Assembly: GCA_907165275.2 (NCBI GenBank)
Contig: OU015649.1
Location: forward strand, 3,316,001 to 3,380,000
Direction: 5' to 3'
Source: Zygaena filipendulae
Taxonomy: Eukaryota > Arthropoda > Insecta > Lepidoptera > Zygaenidae
DNA length: 64,000 nucleotides
The notes beneath the pieces were generated by a model. The model was not told the origin of the DNA. It ran no database searches and was given only the letters and a program-made list of their open reading frames with translations. The stretch's first letter is position 1. Every line of letters begins with the position of its first letter. A program made the position numbers and the translations under genes. Below are positions 45,628-58,738 of the stretch, in pieces.

Positions 45628-45866
45628 GGACATAGATAAGCAATAGTGTGTTAACCCACATTGGAGAAATTTTGAATAAATTGTGTTTTAAAATCATATT
45701 ATCGTCATTTTGTTGCAGCATTTTTTTTTTGTTTAAATGTTTTTTGGTATTTAAACAATGTAATAAGGTAAACACATAATTAAAAAACGCTCTATAACTC
45801 TCAATAAAGCTTTTTGAATCAATAACTTAATATTGTGGGTTAACATGTTATTGCTTATCTGCGTCC
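45628..45866. mobile_element. MITE family D, copy 2
   Basis: GGACATAGATAAGCAATAGT at the left and, inverted, GGACGCAGATAAGCAATAAC at the right. Both are followed by GTTAACCCACA. The internal sequence is shared with the other D copies. Confidence 0.85.
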
Positions 45867-46593
45867 AAATGATCTATAGCTATTCCCCACGGTTTCTCTT
45901 ACGGTTTCGTATTCCTCAGGGCACTTCTAACATAACCTATGAACCATTGAACATGATCACTAACAAACGTACCGTTCGTAGCAAACACTTAAAAAAAAAA
46001 TACAGTAAATAATAAAAAAAAAGTTCTGAAAAGTGAAAAATGTCATGGATTTAATAAAAGCAGGATATTAAAAATTTGCTCAGAGAGCGAAGCTGGTTCT
46101 AATCGCTTCATCTATTTAAACCTTGACTGCTGACTAGTGTTTACAAGTGCCTGTAAAAAAGGTTGGCAGAGTACTGTATTTTGCTGAGAGAAATATGATT
46201 AAGTGATGCAGATAATATGTTTCATTACAAAAAAGTTTTTTGATGGAATATTAGTCGGATATATGACATAGGTATGTGTGACTATAAATTAATAAAAAAA
46301 TTGTACCGTACCTAAGGAAGTTCTTTGTCTTACATTATCTTTTTTAGGTGAGATAATAATAGTTGTAAGAGGTCGCAGGGGACTAAAAATCATCCATCAT
46401 CATCATTTTTGCAGCACCCAATAATATTATACCATACTGTCAAAAGCTTTGTAACTCGTGTTGGTGACTAAAAATTTCTTTTATTTATTTATTTATATGA
46501 TGGAATTCCTCCTATTCTTCTATGAGAAATCAAAGAACATAGCCTTTTGTAACCAGAAGCATCTACACCACTTACTCGTATATTACTAGTGGA

Positions 46594-46613
46594 CCCCCCC
46601 CCCCCCCCCCCCC
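46594..46613 (+). repeat. Poly(C) run of 20
   Basis: Twenty consecutive C in AT-rich DNA, inside a CCGCGG-core repeat at the place where CCCGCGG is expected. Length may be an assembly artefact. Confidence 0.8.
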
Positions 46614-47869
46614 GTTTTATCCACGGTAATTTTAGAGTATCCGCAGGAATTCCAGGATAAACAATACGTATAAACCTTCCCCTTAAATCACTCTATCTAC
46701 TGGTGAAAACCGCATGAAAATCCGATCCTAATTTTTGAGTTAATCGCGAACAGACAGACAAACAGACAGACGTGGTGGAGGACTTTGTTTTATAAAATGT
46801 AAGCATACATTTATGTAGTTACAATATTCACTGAAGATTAAATGTTGGGAGGTACCTATAACTTTATTATTCTTGATATACCTACGTAGAAGAAGATCGT
46901 ATTTCCGTTATAATCGCGTGCAGGTCGACGGTTTACACCATCTTGATTATTTTGACGCTTCAGGAAAAAGCTGTTTACGGTGCCAATTTAGTTAACATTT
47001 ATCAGGATATTCCCTCGGGACTTTTCATCTCATACTAACTGTACCTATACTAAATTATATCCGAATCTATTCTGCGCGGTATAACGTCATCGTGTGAATT
47101 CAAAGGGCCGGAAGTCGCGTCATACCTATCCTTGTTACGTCCCTGACTGCACGGATATTGTGTCGATAGACTCGAACACGTTACAAAAGAGCCACTTCAC
47201 TAATGAGATACCCTAGCTAGTGCAAACCGTTTTATTGCGGTGCTAAAAGAGAGTGGTTTATCTACTTTATTAATTAGATTTTTTAACTTTTATCAGCTCT
47301 AGTTTGTGTCTAAAAAGATATAAGTACTGAAAAGATATCACTGTTGTATGCACTCGCGCAATTTCCAAAGATAACCAGATTTTTTTTTTTTTATTTAGAT
47401 CCAGACGAGAGATAGTAGAGTGAGAAAGAATAGAGAGAGAAGTGGATGTTCTGGAACACGGTAATAATATAGTCAGTAGTCTTGTCCAATATCACACAGT
47501 TGAGTCAAAATCTGTTGTCTGAAATAACATAATATTAGACGCAGTAACAGTTTTTATAAGTTTTCATTTTCAACAATACTAATTTTAAATTATAACTCTA
47601 AGTATTTCGTTACATGTGTAGGTAGTTATTTTATGAATGGATTTGTTTATATTTTTTTTTTACTGACGGCGATAATATAACTACATTATCATGAGATTTA
47701 AGTGCGCGTACGTGATTGATTTATTATTATGCCAAATTTCAAGTTTCCAAGTTAACTAAAGTTTTTGAGAATGATCACTGTGAAGACTATGATAGACAGA
47801 CGGACCGACGCGCGACGGACGGACATGGAAGTCATAACAGTTCACAACACATATTCCCAGACTAAGTTA

Positions 47870-48025
47870 CAAGCTTGAGTCCAGAATACCAAATACATAT
47901 ATAGACATATCTAGAGCTGAAAGTCGAACCATCACACAATGTTCACCCCCCACTGAGAATCGAACCCACAACCTCATCTTGATTAAAGGAGAGATAAGGT
48001 GATCACTGCGCAAACCCGGCTGGCA
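47870..48025 (-). mobile_element. tRNA-derived SINE, truncated
   Basis: The B-box GGTTCGATTCTCAGTGGGG and A-box TTGCGCAGTGATCACC on the - strand match the heads of the SINEs at 7953 and 38285. The body is shortened. Confidence 0.65.
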
Positions 48026-49137
48026 AAGTGATCTTACAGGGGCTGAATGGTTTGGTTTTGCGATATAGATAACGGAAATCTAAAAAACGTTTAGCTGATA
48101 TTTAGTTTCGCTTTATTGCAAGAATATATTTTCCATGCAACATATTACACTATCGTCCTTAAGGTTCTAACACCATAGAAGTCAAAGAACGAAATACGTT
48201 CCGTATCTCATTCGATAGGGAATCGCAAGCAAGTCATAAATGTGCCTACATGAATAATACTTACATATTTTAATAATCCGTATATTGAATAAACTTATCT
48301 CAAACAGTTCTTTGATGCAAAATAAAACAGTTTTTTGCTCTCCTGAAATTGCATGCATATTTTGACTTCCGTGATGCCTCAGCAGCTTAACGAAATTTTA
48401 TAAATCACATTTTAAAAATCCAATCAAAATCCAATGATAAAAATCTTTCAAAGCTGTCCTAGATGGGCTAATTGGATTTCGATCAAGGACCTTCGGACTT
48501 AGAAAGCTATGGGCGTTACGTTTTTCCAATTTTTAATATTGAAAGGACGTTTAACTTGTCCACAACACGTGACAGGAATCGTGGCAAATGGTTATATAAT
48601 TATGCTATTCTACCCCTTCAAGTGAATGACGTGGGATTATTATGTATTTACTTATTTAAAAGGAAGTTTTCGCCCGATATTGTAACTACAAAGACACTTA
48701 ATATCTTTATTATCCGTCTCAAAGAAAATAAACTAAACTTTATATTATAAATTATTTTTTGAAACTTCTAAAGCTATTAAAATTATAAATGTGAAAGTTG
48801 GCGAAGTTTACTGTTGATACTTTTAGAGTCTTAGGGGGTCTCGAAATTGAAGAGGGTAGCATCCGCTTATAATTTTAACAAGGTGTGAATCTCATCTGTT
48901 CTCATATTATGCACATACCTATCTATTACTTTAAATATTAAAAGTTTGTAATTAACTACTATAATTGTAAATAATAATGATTTGATTTTGAAAAGGCGTA
49001 CGCAGAATCAAAACCTACCTATATCTAAGTTTTTTTTTGTAAATCAATGCTGCAAACAAGAAAAATATTGTTAAATTGAGGTTCTAAATTATGTTAAACT
49101 GTGGTAACTTTAAACGATCTTTCTCTAAAGATATCCT

Positions 49138-50250
49138 TACTAATTATAAATGAGAAAGTGAGTTGGTTTGTTTGTTTGTTTGGTACGCTTTCACGGTTAA
49201 ACTGCTTAACTGATCATCACGAAATTTTGCATACACGTTGTCAGGGGTACCTACAGAGAAGTAAATAGGCTACTTTTTATCCCGGAAATCCTTCTCGACT
49301 TTCGAAATTAACGCGGAAGAAACTACATCAAATTTTGCATACTATACCTTACACGTTGTCAAGATGTACAGAAAAAAATATAGGGTAGTAAGTACTTTTA
49401 TCTCGGAATACCAGCGGGATTTCCAAAACGAACGCGGGTGAAACCGCGGGGAACAGCTTGTAGTAAACACATTATGTATAGTTTCGCTTTAAATTTTTCA
49501 GGAATGTCTTTTCGTTTTAAATAAATCGAATTCCGTTTTTTGCACCTCCTGTTGAATTTATTCAGTTGCAATAACAATCAGTCTTAGAGAAATTAAAATC
49601 CAGAAAATCGTTATACTATGGAAGGTTTGTTTTAAATAAAGCGATTTCCGTTATTTTGCAGTTCAGTTGCAATTATTTTGTTTATCCTTATAGGGCAGCC
49701 GAATAGTCCGCCAATGGAAACAACCAATGTTCAATCGAGATTGCGAAACGGTACTGTGATGATACTTTCTATACTATACTTGTATGATATATACTAATAT
49801 TATATATTATAACTGTGTGTAGATATTTCCGTTCGACCTAATGAAATTCATCCAAAAGGAAAACAAAGCTGAAGGCTATGTATTGATAGATTTTAAATGA
49901 AGTACCTACCAATTTTCTTGCCGTCCCACCAAGAAGAACGGGAATTAATTATATTACACATAATACGATCCTGTTCCCATTCTTTGCCATAAACTTGTTA
50001 GAGAAGCAAATTGCAAATACGTCACAGATAATATGTTACATATCTATTCCTTCTAACATTATTATAAATGCGATAGTAACTAACTCTGTTTGTCTGTTAC
50101 GCTTTGGCTTTCAACCGATCGGCGATCATCATGAAATTTTGCATACACATTGTCAGGGGTACACAGAAGGACAAAGGGTACTTTCTGTCTCGGAATTCCC
50201 GCAGGAACTCCGAAATTAAAGCGGGTGAAACAGCGGGGAACCTATAACTT
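49138..50250 (-). repeat. CCGCGG-core repeats, - strand
   Basis: Copies at about 49138-49463 (with an internal partial duplication of TTTTGCATAC..GTTGTCA) and 50048-50245 (CATTATTATAAATGCGATAG to GGGTGAAACAGCGGGGAACC). No gene lies between. Confidence 0.7.
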
Positions 50251-51125
50251 TTTTACGTAACAATCTCCCTTGGTATAAAATAATGATGTCGTGATACAAA
50301 CAATGTTAAACAATGTGTAGAGCTCAAGGGTATAATGAGATTAAACATTGTAGGTATCTCGTAATGAATCGCGACACGCCAGTAAATTTTTTGGCATAAA
50401 CAAAAACGGAAGCATGTAGGTATTTTTCTATACTATCTGGCCCCCGCAGTTTCACCTGCGGTAATTTCCGAGTTCCCACTGGTATTCCAGGATAAAATAT
50501 AGATATAAACGTTCCTCACGAATCACTCTATCTATATTGGTGAAAACCGCATGAAAATCCGTTGCGTAGTTTGAAAGATCTAAGCATACATAGGGACAGA
50601 CACATAGCGGGAAGCGACTTTGTTTTATACTATGTAGTGACAAGCGTACTGTTGCGTTATTTATTCGATATTTCCACCACCGTTCAGCCATTTTATTTTT
50701 AAAAAGCTAGTTTTCAGGAGATAACCATGCTCATTGGCGTTTTGCCATGATTTCTTTAATTGCTAAAATACATACATTGGAAGAATTAAATGCGATAAAT
50801 CTCATTCATTCATATTTAAAGAAGAAGTAAGAAATGAAACTTTTACGAAATCGACTAAGTGAATCATTATTGTTTTTAGTAGGTTTTTAATACTCTCGTT
50901 TCTGTCCGTATTGGCGGCTAGCGTAAGAGTGCCCACTGCAGTAGGCGCTGCCCCGAAACAGTTACCTCTGCTGCCTCCCCTAGGGCAGGCAGCAAGAGAA
51001 GGCTTCATGCAGCACTCGTATGAGAAGTTTTATCTCAAAAGCCGTAATTGTTAAAAAATACTTTAACTCACGTTACGCATAAATGTAGATGTCGTGGCCA
51101 CATCTAATAATTGGCCAATTCATGA

Positions 51126-51896
51126 TGTGGCCGCATCAATCTCATATAAAAAGTAGATAGAAAATCAGCGTCAAAAAATGTCCTCATGAAAGTTAAACCC
51201 AGTTAAACATTTGGGTGAACTTTTAAATCAGTCACATTCGTGCTCGTTTAAAAATTGTAATTAACAAAAAAATTAAAACCGACTTCCAAAAAACACAAAA
51301 CTAAATAAAATGAAAGGTGTCAAGGGACACCCGGATGGAACGAAGAAAATATCTGGCTTGCTTTCTATAAGAGAGAGAGAGAGAGAGAGAGAGTCAGACA
51401 GAGAAACATGCACGCGCCGCATGGCTTACAATAGCTTACTATAGCAAAAAGTGTCGTTACAACTTTTCGTCTTAATTTTTTCCGTCTAGCCCCCTTTCGC
51501 AACGCGCGATAAGGAACTTCGTTCCAAAAGCTAAAAATAACAAAATACCGATTTAATCCAACAGACAAAAATACACGTAATACCTACTATTTTTGGTTTG
51601 TGCTACCACTTTTCGATATGAAGTCGGTGACAAGCCAAGTATGGAGTAGGTAGATAGATGGTCTAATTGGAATCATACATCTAGGACCCCAAAAAAGGAC
51701 GTAATTTCATATTTTCGGTAAGTACTATTGTATCTAATACCAACCAACTATAACTATAACCACAGCTATAACTACGTAAACACGACTGTGGACAGTTTTC
51801 AAGTTTGTATGGGACTGTGTATCTACTTTTTATATGAGATCGATGTGTGGCCGGCCATTTCATGAAATGGTGGAAGTTCATGAAATGGCCGGCCAC
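51126..51896. repeat. Inverted pair including a 20-bp perfect hairpin
   Basis: 51847-51866 (GTGGCCGGCCATTTCATGAA) is the exact reverse complement of 51877-51896, with a 10-bp loop. The outer flank TCTACTTTTTATATGAGAT (about 51822) is the reverse complement of 51138-51157, next to a related GTGGCC..TTCATGA palindrome at 51085-51135. A (GA)n run sits at 51371-51393. Confidence 0.75.
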
Positions 51897-52350
51897 ATGA
51901 ACTGATTACAAGTAGTATCTAGTTACAAATACTTTTTAACTTTAGGCAGGGCGTAGAACACCCCGATATTTTTAGTTAGGTTAGGTTTGTACTGGTTACA
52001 AAGTCACGCGAGCCGGAAAAGCGTAGCGAGCGTGCCGCGGTAGCGGCCGGCGATGGGCCAAAGACAAAATATGGTGGTAACTGTGTAAAAATTTCTCGAT
52101 TTATTTAAAACAGATTTTAACATTACTTATACTAACGACTTCGACAGTACAATTCAAAATCTGCAAACTTTTAAAAACTCAATAATTTCTCAATTATTGT
52201 CATATCGCCTTCATCGTCATGTCATTTACCCTTTCCCTGCATTAAGCATGCTACAAGTATAACCTTCGAATCTTTTAACTATGCCGTAATGAAACTACTT
52301 TCTTGTATACTTATATTTTTAATTATCTTAACAACAAGCGTAGGCATACA

Positions 52351-52766
52351 TAATTGATGGTTAAACAAACTTACCTAGTGATGTTTGACCATAATTATAC
52401 GAGACGTTGCATCCGAAGAGATTTATTAGAGATGTTTTACTATGTAGTCCATTCTTCAATGTACTGGCATCGCACACAATTATTTAGAGCTATAAAGGAG
52501 AATCAAAAATAAAAAGATATTCAATTGACTACTGTGTACCCCTCCTCCCCGCCCCACCCGGCGTAGCGCCTGCGTTGCCGCACGCCGCCGTGCCAGCTCA
52601 TTTTTTCAGAGCACCTATTTCATGGCATGGGGTAACGTTAATACTTATAGATGTATAAGTTTTTAACGAAACCTATGGGCTGGGAGGGTAATAAATCTCT
52701 TCGGATGCAACGTCTCGTATAATTATGGTCAAACATCACTAGGTAAGTTTGTTTAACCATCAATTA
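52351..52766. mobile_element. Element with 78-bp perfect terminal inverted repeats
   Basis: 52351-52428 (TAATTGATGGTTAAACAAAC...) is the exact reverse complement of 52689-52766. The interior includes a GC-rich block. Segment 52392-52600 is repeated inverted at 57655-57862. A second tip (ATTATACTGCGACGTTGC) starts right after the right arm at 52763. Confidence 0.8.
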
Positions 52767-52830
52767 TACTGCGACGTTGCATCCTCGAGATTTATTAGAG
52801 ATGTTTTACTATGTAGATGTTTAGCGCTCA

Positions 52831-55131
52831 CCATGAAATAGGTAAAAGATAGGGAAAGAAGAACGATGATAAACAAAGTTAAATCAGCGAACACGAGTAG
52901 AGAAAAAATATAATTAGACTTGTACGAATAATTTTACAAAATATTTATATATTTTGTTTATCTTGTATTTATATAAATGTTTATTAATCAGAGTCATTAT
53001 TGTAAGCTGCTTCTGCAAAGAGTCTATCCTCATTTATGGGATACAGTGGGATAAAGTTAAGGCATTGTGAGTTAAAGCATTGTGAATAGGTCGTTTCGTG
53101 GTCAATAATTTTCTGTATTTAGTAAGTTTTTTTTTTTTTTTTTTTCATTAGAGGTATTGACTTTCAGTTGGTTAAGCAGATCAAGGACAGCGTCTCTGCA
53201 CGTTGTGCAGTCGACAACGCAAGTAGAGCTATTCGTTTCTTGGTTAGTTTTTCGAGCGGAAGGCTCTCTTTTGGGTACTAATTTGTTATATTGAAAAATT
53301 TAAAGATATAGGTATATCAGCGATAAAGCAATCAATATTATTTCAGGAAGAGGCGTAACCAAGGTTTACTTGGCCGGTTTAAAACTATCATTGTGCCTGA
53401 TGCTCTATCGGTAGCTTATTTTTTTTTTTTTTTTTATGCATTTGAAGAGAGAGAAGAGAGGGAAAAAAAATCGTAACGGAAGTACTAGATACTCCAATCT
53501 ACCATGAGTGCGTTAAAACGTCTGTAGATATGCCGAGATAAATAAAGTGGGCTTTTCTTTGGCTTTGGAAACAAAGCAAAATTAATATCGATGATCAATT
53601 TAAAGACTGAATGAGTCAAACTCCACTCGGTATCCGACAAAGGTTTTTTAACACCTTTAAAAAATTTTGAACGGAAAAAAGTACATTTACTGTAAATAAA
53701 TAAAGTATCAGTCAATATACTATGTCAAGACTCCACATCGGCTTCGCGGTTGTTTCCTAAATATATGTACGACGCGATGTGAAGATCAAAAGAAGTCTTC
53801 CCTCGCGTCTCCTGATCTGTCGGAAACTTTGCAAAGCACATTAGACCATAAACCGATGTTCACCGATGCACGATAGGTACACCCCAACCTGTTGAAGAGG
53901 CAGCGGAGAATATTTCCAAAGCGTTAACGGTTCTTACGAGTTTTGTTTTTTGAATGCCTAATATTTTATTATTAATCCACCATGAAAAAACTGATTCAAG
54001 GGAAGTACCTGCCTGGCATGATTTTAAAACTGTTTAAAACTCTCTCCAACAGCTTGGATTGTTTGTCTAATGGCAGTATTTTTCTGTTTGAAAACCAAAA
54101 AATATGCTTCTTTTAGGTCTATGGTCGCCATAAGCGGTTTTTAAAACACAAGTATCGTAATAGTAGCTTAGAATCTTCAAAAAAAAAATTGTTAGACCAC
54201 ATTAAAAAACAAGACCTTTTATAACTTGGACCACCGCCTTATATTGTCAGCACTTGACATATTGTCTCCTCGCAGCTAACTTGCAACTTACCTACCCTAC
54301 ACTATGTTGATTATTTTGTTCTGTGTGACTGATTTTAAATTTTATTAATGTACTCATGTAAGTGGCATGTGTCTTAATGAGTATAATAAAGATCTTTAAA
54401 CCGAATAGTCCGTAGGTCTTCCATTTTGAACTGATTTGACTTGATAAACTCGTTAACTCTCGTTAACTCGTTTGAAATTCTTACCAATATTAAAAAAGCG
54501 AGAGTGTGTGTTTGCAACTCTTTCACGCAAATACCACTGAATGGATTATAATGAAATTCACATTAACATAGCTTATACATCAGAATAACACACAGGGCAC
54601 CCTTTATTCCGGAATTCCCGCGAGGTCTGTGAAACCAACGCGGGTGAAACCGCAGGGAACAGCTAGTCTATACTAATATTATAACGAGGAAAGATTTGAT
54701 TTTTGGTTTGTTTGTTACGATTTAACTCAAAAACTACTGGACCGATTTCAAAAATTCTTTCACCATTAGAAAGCTACATTATTCTTGAGTAACATAGGCT
54801 ATATTTTAATCCGGAATTGCCGCGGGAACTCCAAAACCATCACGGTTGAAACCGCGCGGGACAGCTAGTTAAGAATAAAGTGAACTTTTGAGTGTTGAAA
54901 AATTGTCAAGACTGCACTGCAATGACTGTATAACTTAGTGGATTAGATATTGCAATATTTAGGTGGTAACTTTTAGTAGAGCTTAAAGTGTTATATTCGG
55001 GGACCGTAAACTGGAATACAGTGCGATCAAAAGGAATTTTAAAGCTCCTTACATAATTAGGTATATAACAACTACATCTAAAATGACTAAATCATCTATA
55101 ATTGATTGCCACTCATACTAAAAATATCTAG
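52831..55131. other. Gene-free stretch
   Basis: Homopolymer T runs (53127-53145, 53420-53435), unclassified AT-rich DNA, and two - strand CCGCGG-core repeats back to back at about 54480-54668 and 54671-54869. No supported exon. Confidence 0.45.
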
Positions 55132-55215
55132 GTGACCGAGCTTCGCTCGTAGTGCTATCTGTCGTTAAGTAGAAAAAGCAGTACCAAACACTCATTTTTC
55201 ATTGCCTGAAAACAC
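55132..55215 (+). repeat. Repeat end, inverted copy at 61906-61985
   Basis: TAGGTGACCGAGCTTCGCTC, then AGTACCAAACACTCATTTTTC and TTGCCTGAAAACACAGATAAAAC, recur in reverse at 61906-61985. This is two copies of one interspersed repeat end. Confidence 0.65.
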
Positions 55216-55995
55216 AGATAAAACAACCCTGCATACTAAATTACATGAAAATCTTTGGAGTCGCGTCCGAGATTCAGATTATAAGTATAATATGTATCTA
55301 TACCACAGATTCCATACTAATAATTATTATAAAACTGAAGAGTTTGTTTGTGTGCTTGAACGCGCCAATCTCAGCAACTACTGGTCCTATTTGAAACATT
55401 TTTTCAGTGTTAGATAGCCCATTTATCGAGAAAAGCTATACAAATACATAATATGATCCCGCTAAGATCAATAAGAGCGGAGCAGCAATGAAAAATGTTA
55501 CAAAGAACGGAAAAAATATTCCGTTACGCTACTTGAACGGTTAAAGTTACGCAAAAATCATGTAGTTATGGAATATATTTTGCATCAGTAAAGAATTTTT
55601 CTTAAATTAACGCGGTTGAAACCGCGGGACACAGCTAATGCATATATATATACACGAATTGCTTTTTAGTAGATGTAGACGATATAATCTACTTGCGTGG
55701 GATACTACCTCAGTTATTACGGTTTGTATGGTTTGGTCGTTACTGACGTTGTACGTTCGTTACGTATAATAATGAATTTTTTGTCTTTTATATAGCAAAT
55801 CCTGTTTTTCTTCTTATGTAAGGCCGTCTACTAGAAGCCATCCCCCACGTTTAGAGATTTTGTCGGGAATGGCCAAACACTTCTTTGATCACCAAGGGAT
55901 TTTAGGATTTTTCGAGGTAAGGTATCCTCAATTACGCTGGTTGTGATTGTTTATGTTATTTCACATATTAACTGTTGTCGTAACAAATAAAGTTT

Positions 55996-56025
55996 ATTTC
56001 ATTTCATTTCATTTCATTTCATTTC
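55996..56025 (+). repeat. (ATTTC)6 microsatellite
   Basis: Six exact ATTTC units after AACAAATAAAGTTT, the kind of tail seen at ends of lepidopteran retroelements. Confidence 0.9.
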
Positions 56026-56289
56026 AATTACCATACTAGTGCTTGCGTCTGGTTGTTCAGTTGCTAGTAGCACTGTCATCTCCTTCTGAGTTATTTCAGG
56101 GAGTGAACCTTTCACTGTTCACTTCGGTTTTCATCTCCGAAGGCCCAGTTCTCTTCTATGGAAAGAAATCTCGAACCAGATCGTTCGTGTAAGGTGCACT
56201 TGTTTAATCACCGCGACATGAAGTTGACCTTGGAAGGTCCTTTAAGGGTGATCTGGACTTTAAGCGGTGCTCATTTCGATCGCGAGAGC

Positions 56290-56962
56290 CTGGTAATATA
56301 GTGCACAAACTGTTGAGGCACTCAAATATTTTAACGTCTTTGGGCGTAATCACGTTACTACACGAGACAGATGAAGCTATCTATCATGAACACGTCAAGT
56401 AGTATAGCTTAGAGTCGACACGATCCTGGAAATGTAGTGCACAAGCTGTTGAGGCACTCGAATATTTTAACGTCTTTGGGCGTAAGCACGTTACGACGCG
56501 AGACGGATGAAGCTATCTATCATGAATACGTCAAGTAGTATAGCTTAGAGTCGACACGATCCTGGAAATGTAGTGCACAAGCTGTTGAGGCACTCGAATA
56601 TTTTAACGTCTTTGGGCGTAAGCACGTTACGACGCGAGACGGATGAAGCTATCTATCATGAACACGTCAAGTAGTATAGCTTAGAGTCGACATGATCCTG
56701 GAAATGTAGTGCGCAAGCTGTTGAGGCACTCGAATATTTTAACGTCTTTGGACGTAAGCACGTTACGACGCGAGACGGATGAAGCTATCTATCATGAACA
56801 CGTCAAGTAGTATAGCTTAGAGTCGACACGATCCTGGAAATGTAGTGCACAAGCTGTTGAGGCACTCGAATATTTTAACGTCTATGGGCGTAATCACGTT
56901 ACGACACGAGACGGATGAAGCTATCTATCATGAACACGTCAAGTAGTATGTATAGCTTAGCC
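56290..56962 (+). repeat. 136-bp tandem array, five copies
   Basis: The anchor GTTGAGGCACTC recurs at 56312, 56448, 56584, 56720 and 56856, an exact 136-bp step. Units differ by a few substitutions; the first and last are the most diverged, and the last carries a 4-bp insertion (GTAGTATGTATAGC). No long frame is maintained, and 136 is not a multiple of three. The flank at 56040-56290 is unique sequence of unknown nature. Confidence 0.92.
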
Positions 56963-57654
56963 ATGATTGCATCAGGAAAAATAGCCATATTCCATTCTTT
57001 CGTCAGAGTATCTTGTTATCAACCATGATCACGTAAATAATAGCAGTACATAAATAACAGGCACGTAAATAGAAGCAAGCATACGTAAACGTATGTATAA
57101 TTTAGAAATATAATCAAGGTGTAGATATATATCTACTTCATTTGTATTGTATTAATTATTAATGACGTGTAATGAAAATTATAAAATAAATGAATATGAA
57201 TATGAATATAAATAAAAGCATAATAAAGCATAAAATGAAATAAAAAGTGGGTATGCTAGCAATGTTACATTAGCTGTGCTTTTATTATGGCTATACTCGT
57301 TAAAACGATGGTTCAAGAACACACAAAGGTGGGTAATTTTACGATGAATGCATATTATCAAAGCTTTCCATTTATTTGTTTATTAATTGAATTATAATAA
57401 TGTGACACCTAAAGGTGAGTAAACAACGACTTACCATCGCATGTCTGATGCACAGGGACCGACGAAGGTAAAGCTCAATGCGTTGTAGTCGTTTTGAGAT
57501 ATTCGCTTCTTTCTCTTTGTTTGTACGTTTACCCATAGTTAACCTTTAACTTCACATTATTTTATTATTTTTTGTAGGTAGAATAAAAAGTATTTTAGCT
57601 CAAGATTACAAAAAACCTATTTAGTAGTGGCGATGCCGGCACACAAAAAACGAA

Positions 57655-57862
57655 TGAGCTGGCACGGCGGCGTGCGGCAACGCAGGCGCTACGCCGGGTG
57701 GGGCGGGGAGGAGGGGTACACAGTAGTCAATTGAATATCTTTTTATTTTTGATTCTCCTTTATAGCTCTAAATAATTGTGTGCGATGCCAGTACATTGAA
57801 GAATGGACTACATAGTAAAACATCTCTAATAAATCTCGAGGATGCAACGTCGCAGTATAATT
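57655..57862 (-). repeat. Inverted copy of part of the 52351-52766 element
   Basis: About 208 bp, nearly identical to the reverse complement of 52392-52600. It includes the GC-rich block GGTGGGGCGGGGAGGAGGGG. The tip differs (TGCGACGTTGCATCCTCGAG instead of GAGACGTTGCATCCGAAGAG). Confidence 0.85.
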
Positions 57863-58399
57863 AAATGTGCAATTCAGGACTGAGGTTAGTCTTCGACGTT
57901 ACGTTTTAATGAAAAACAAATCCTCTGGGTTCTTTGTCGTTCGCCTAATTCTATTAAAAGCTTAGATTACTTTTAGATATCGTCCCGTTGTGTCTAGACA
58001 TTTTAATAGAAATCTCAAGTAAATAAAATAATAGACAAGAAATCCAAAGTAGGTATATGTACATGGTTTGGGCGATTTGCTAATTATTATTAAACTGACT
58101 ATAAATTAGCAAAAAATTATAAAATTGTGGCAGTGACGTGTCTTTTGGATTAAATCAATTATTCTATAAAAATAACTTTGACTGCAATTCCAATTAAAAT
58201 CAAAAGTAAACACATATACGTATTTACATAATGTATTTTAAATTTTTGACTGAGGTGTCGAGTTTGTGAAGTTAGGGCTTGTAGAGTTAGGGCTTGTAGA
58301 GTTAGGGCATGTAGAGTTATAAGCTTGGCTCTACATGAGATCTGATAACTTTTGACAGTGCGAGTCATATGGTCTCGTCTTGGCAACATTTTACATGTA

Positions 58400-58566
58400 A
58401 TGTTTGTTTGTTTGTTATGCTTTCACGCCTTAACGGCTCAACCGATCATCATAAAATTTTGATGCACGTTGTCAGGGGTACAGAGAAGGACATAGGGTAC
58501 TTTTTATTCCGGAATTCCCTCGGGAACTCCGACATTAACGCGGGCGAAACCGCAAGGATCAGCTAG
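58400..58566 (-). repeat. CCGCGG-core repeat, with a 15-bp tandem repeat upstream
   Basis: ACGCCTTAACGGCTCAACCG to GCGGGCGAAACCGCAAGGAT. Just before it, 58265-58315 holds about three units of AGTTAGGGCTTGTAG. Confidence 0.7.
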
Positions 58567-58738
58567 CTAATTATAACGCCCACATAAAACTTTATTACTT
58601 ACCTATTTGAACGACAAAATTTTGGCGAAAAATATTTTAAAATGATCTATAAAAAAGATTTAAGGGGAACTGAAAGACGACGCTGCTGTAATTTATTTTT
58701 ATGTTAATAAAAAACTATAAAAGTAGATTTTATTGTAT

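Larger units (their letters stand above)
44668..49137. other. Ndae1: Upstream flank of Ndae1
   Basis: The Ndae1 5' UTR exon and promoter may be here or farther right, but I cannot place them. Contents seen: a MITE (45628-45866), a 20-base C run (46594-46613), CCGCGG-core fragments (about 45890 and 46615-46790) and a SINE (47870-48025). Otherwise AT-rich with no supported gene. Confidence 0.4.

Noticed and set aside
49995..50219. 74-codon frame
   Set aside because: It overlaps a CCGCGG-core repeat, and similar frames appear in other copies.
56290..56962. Possible CRISPR-like array
   Set aside because: Units are 136 bp head-to-tail without repeat/spacer alternation, in a eukaryotic genome. 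It is a plain tandem repeat.
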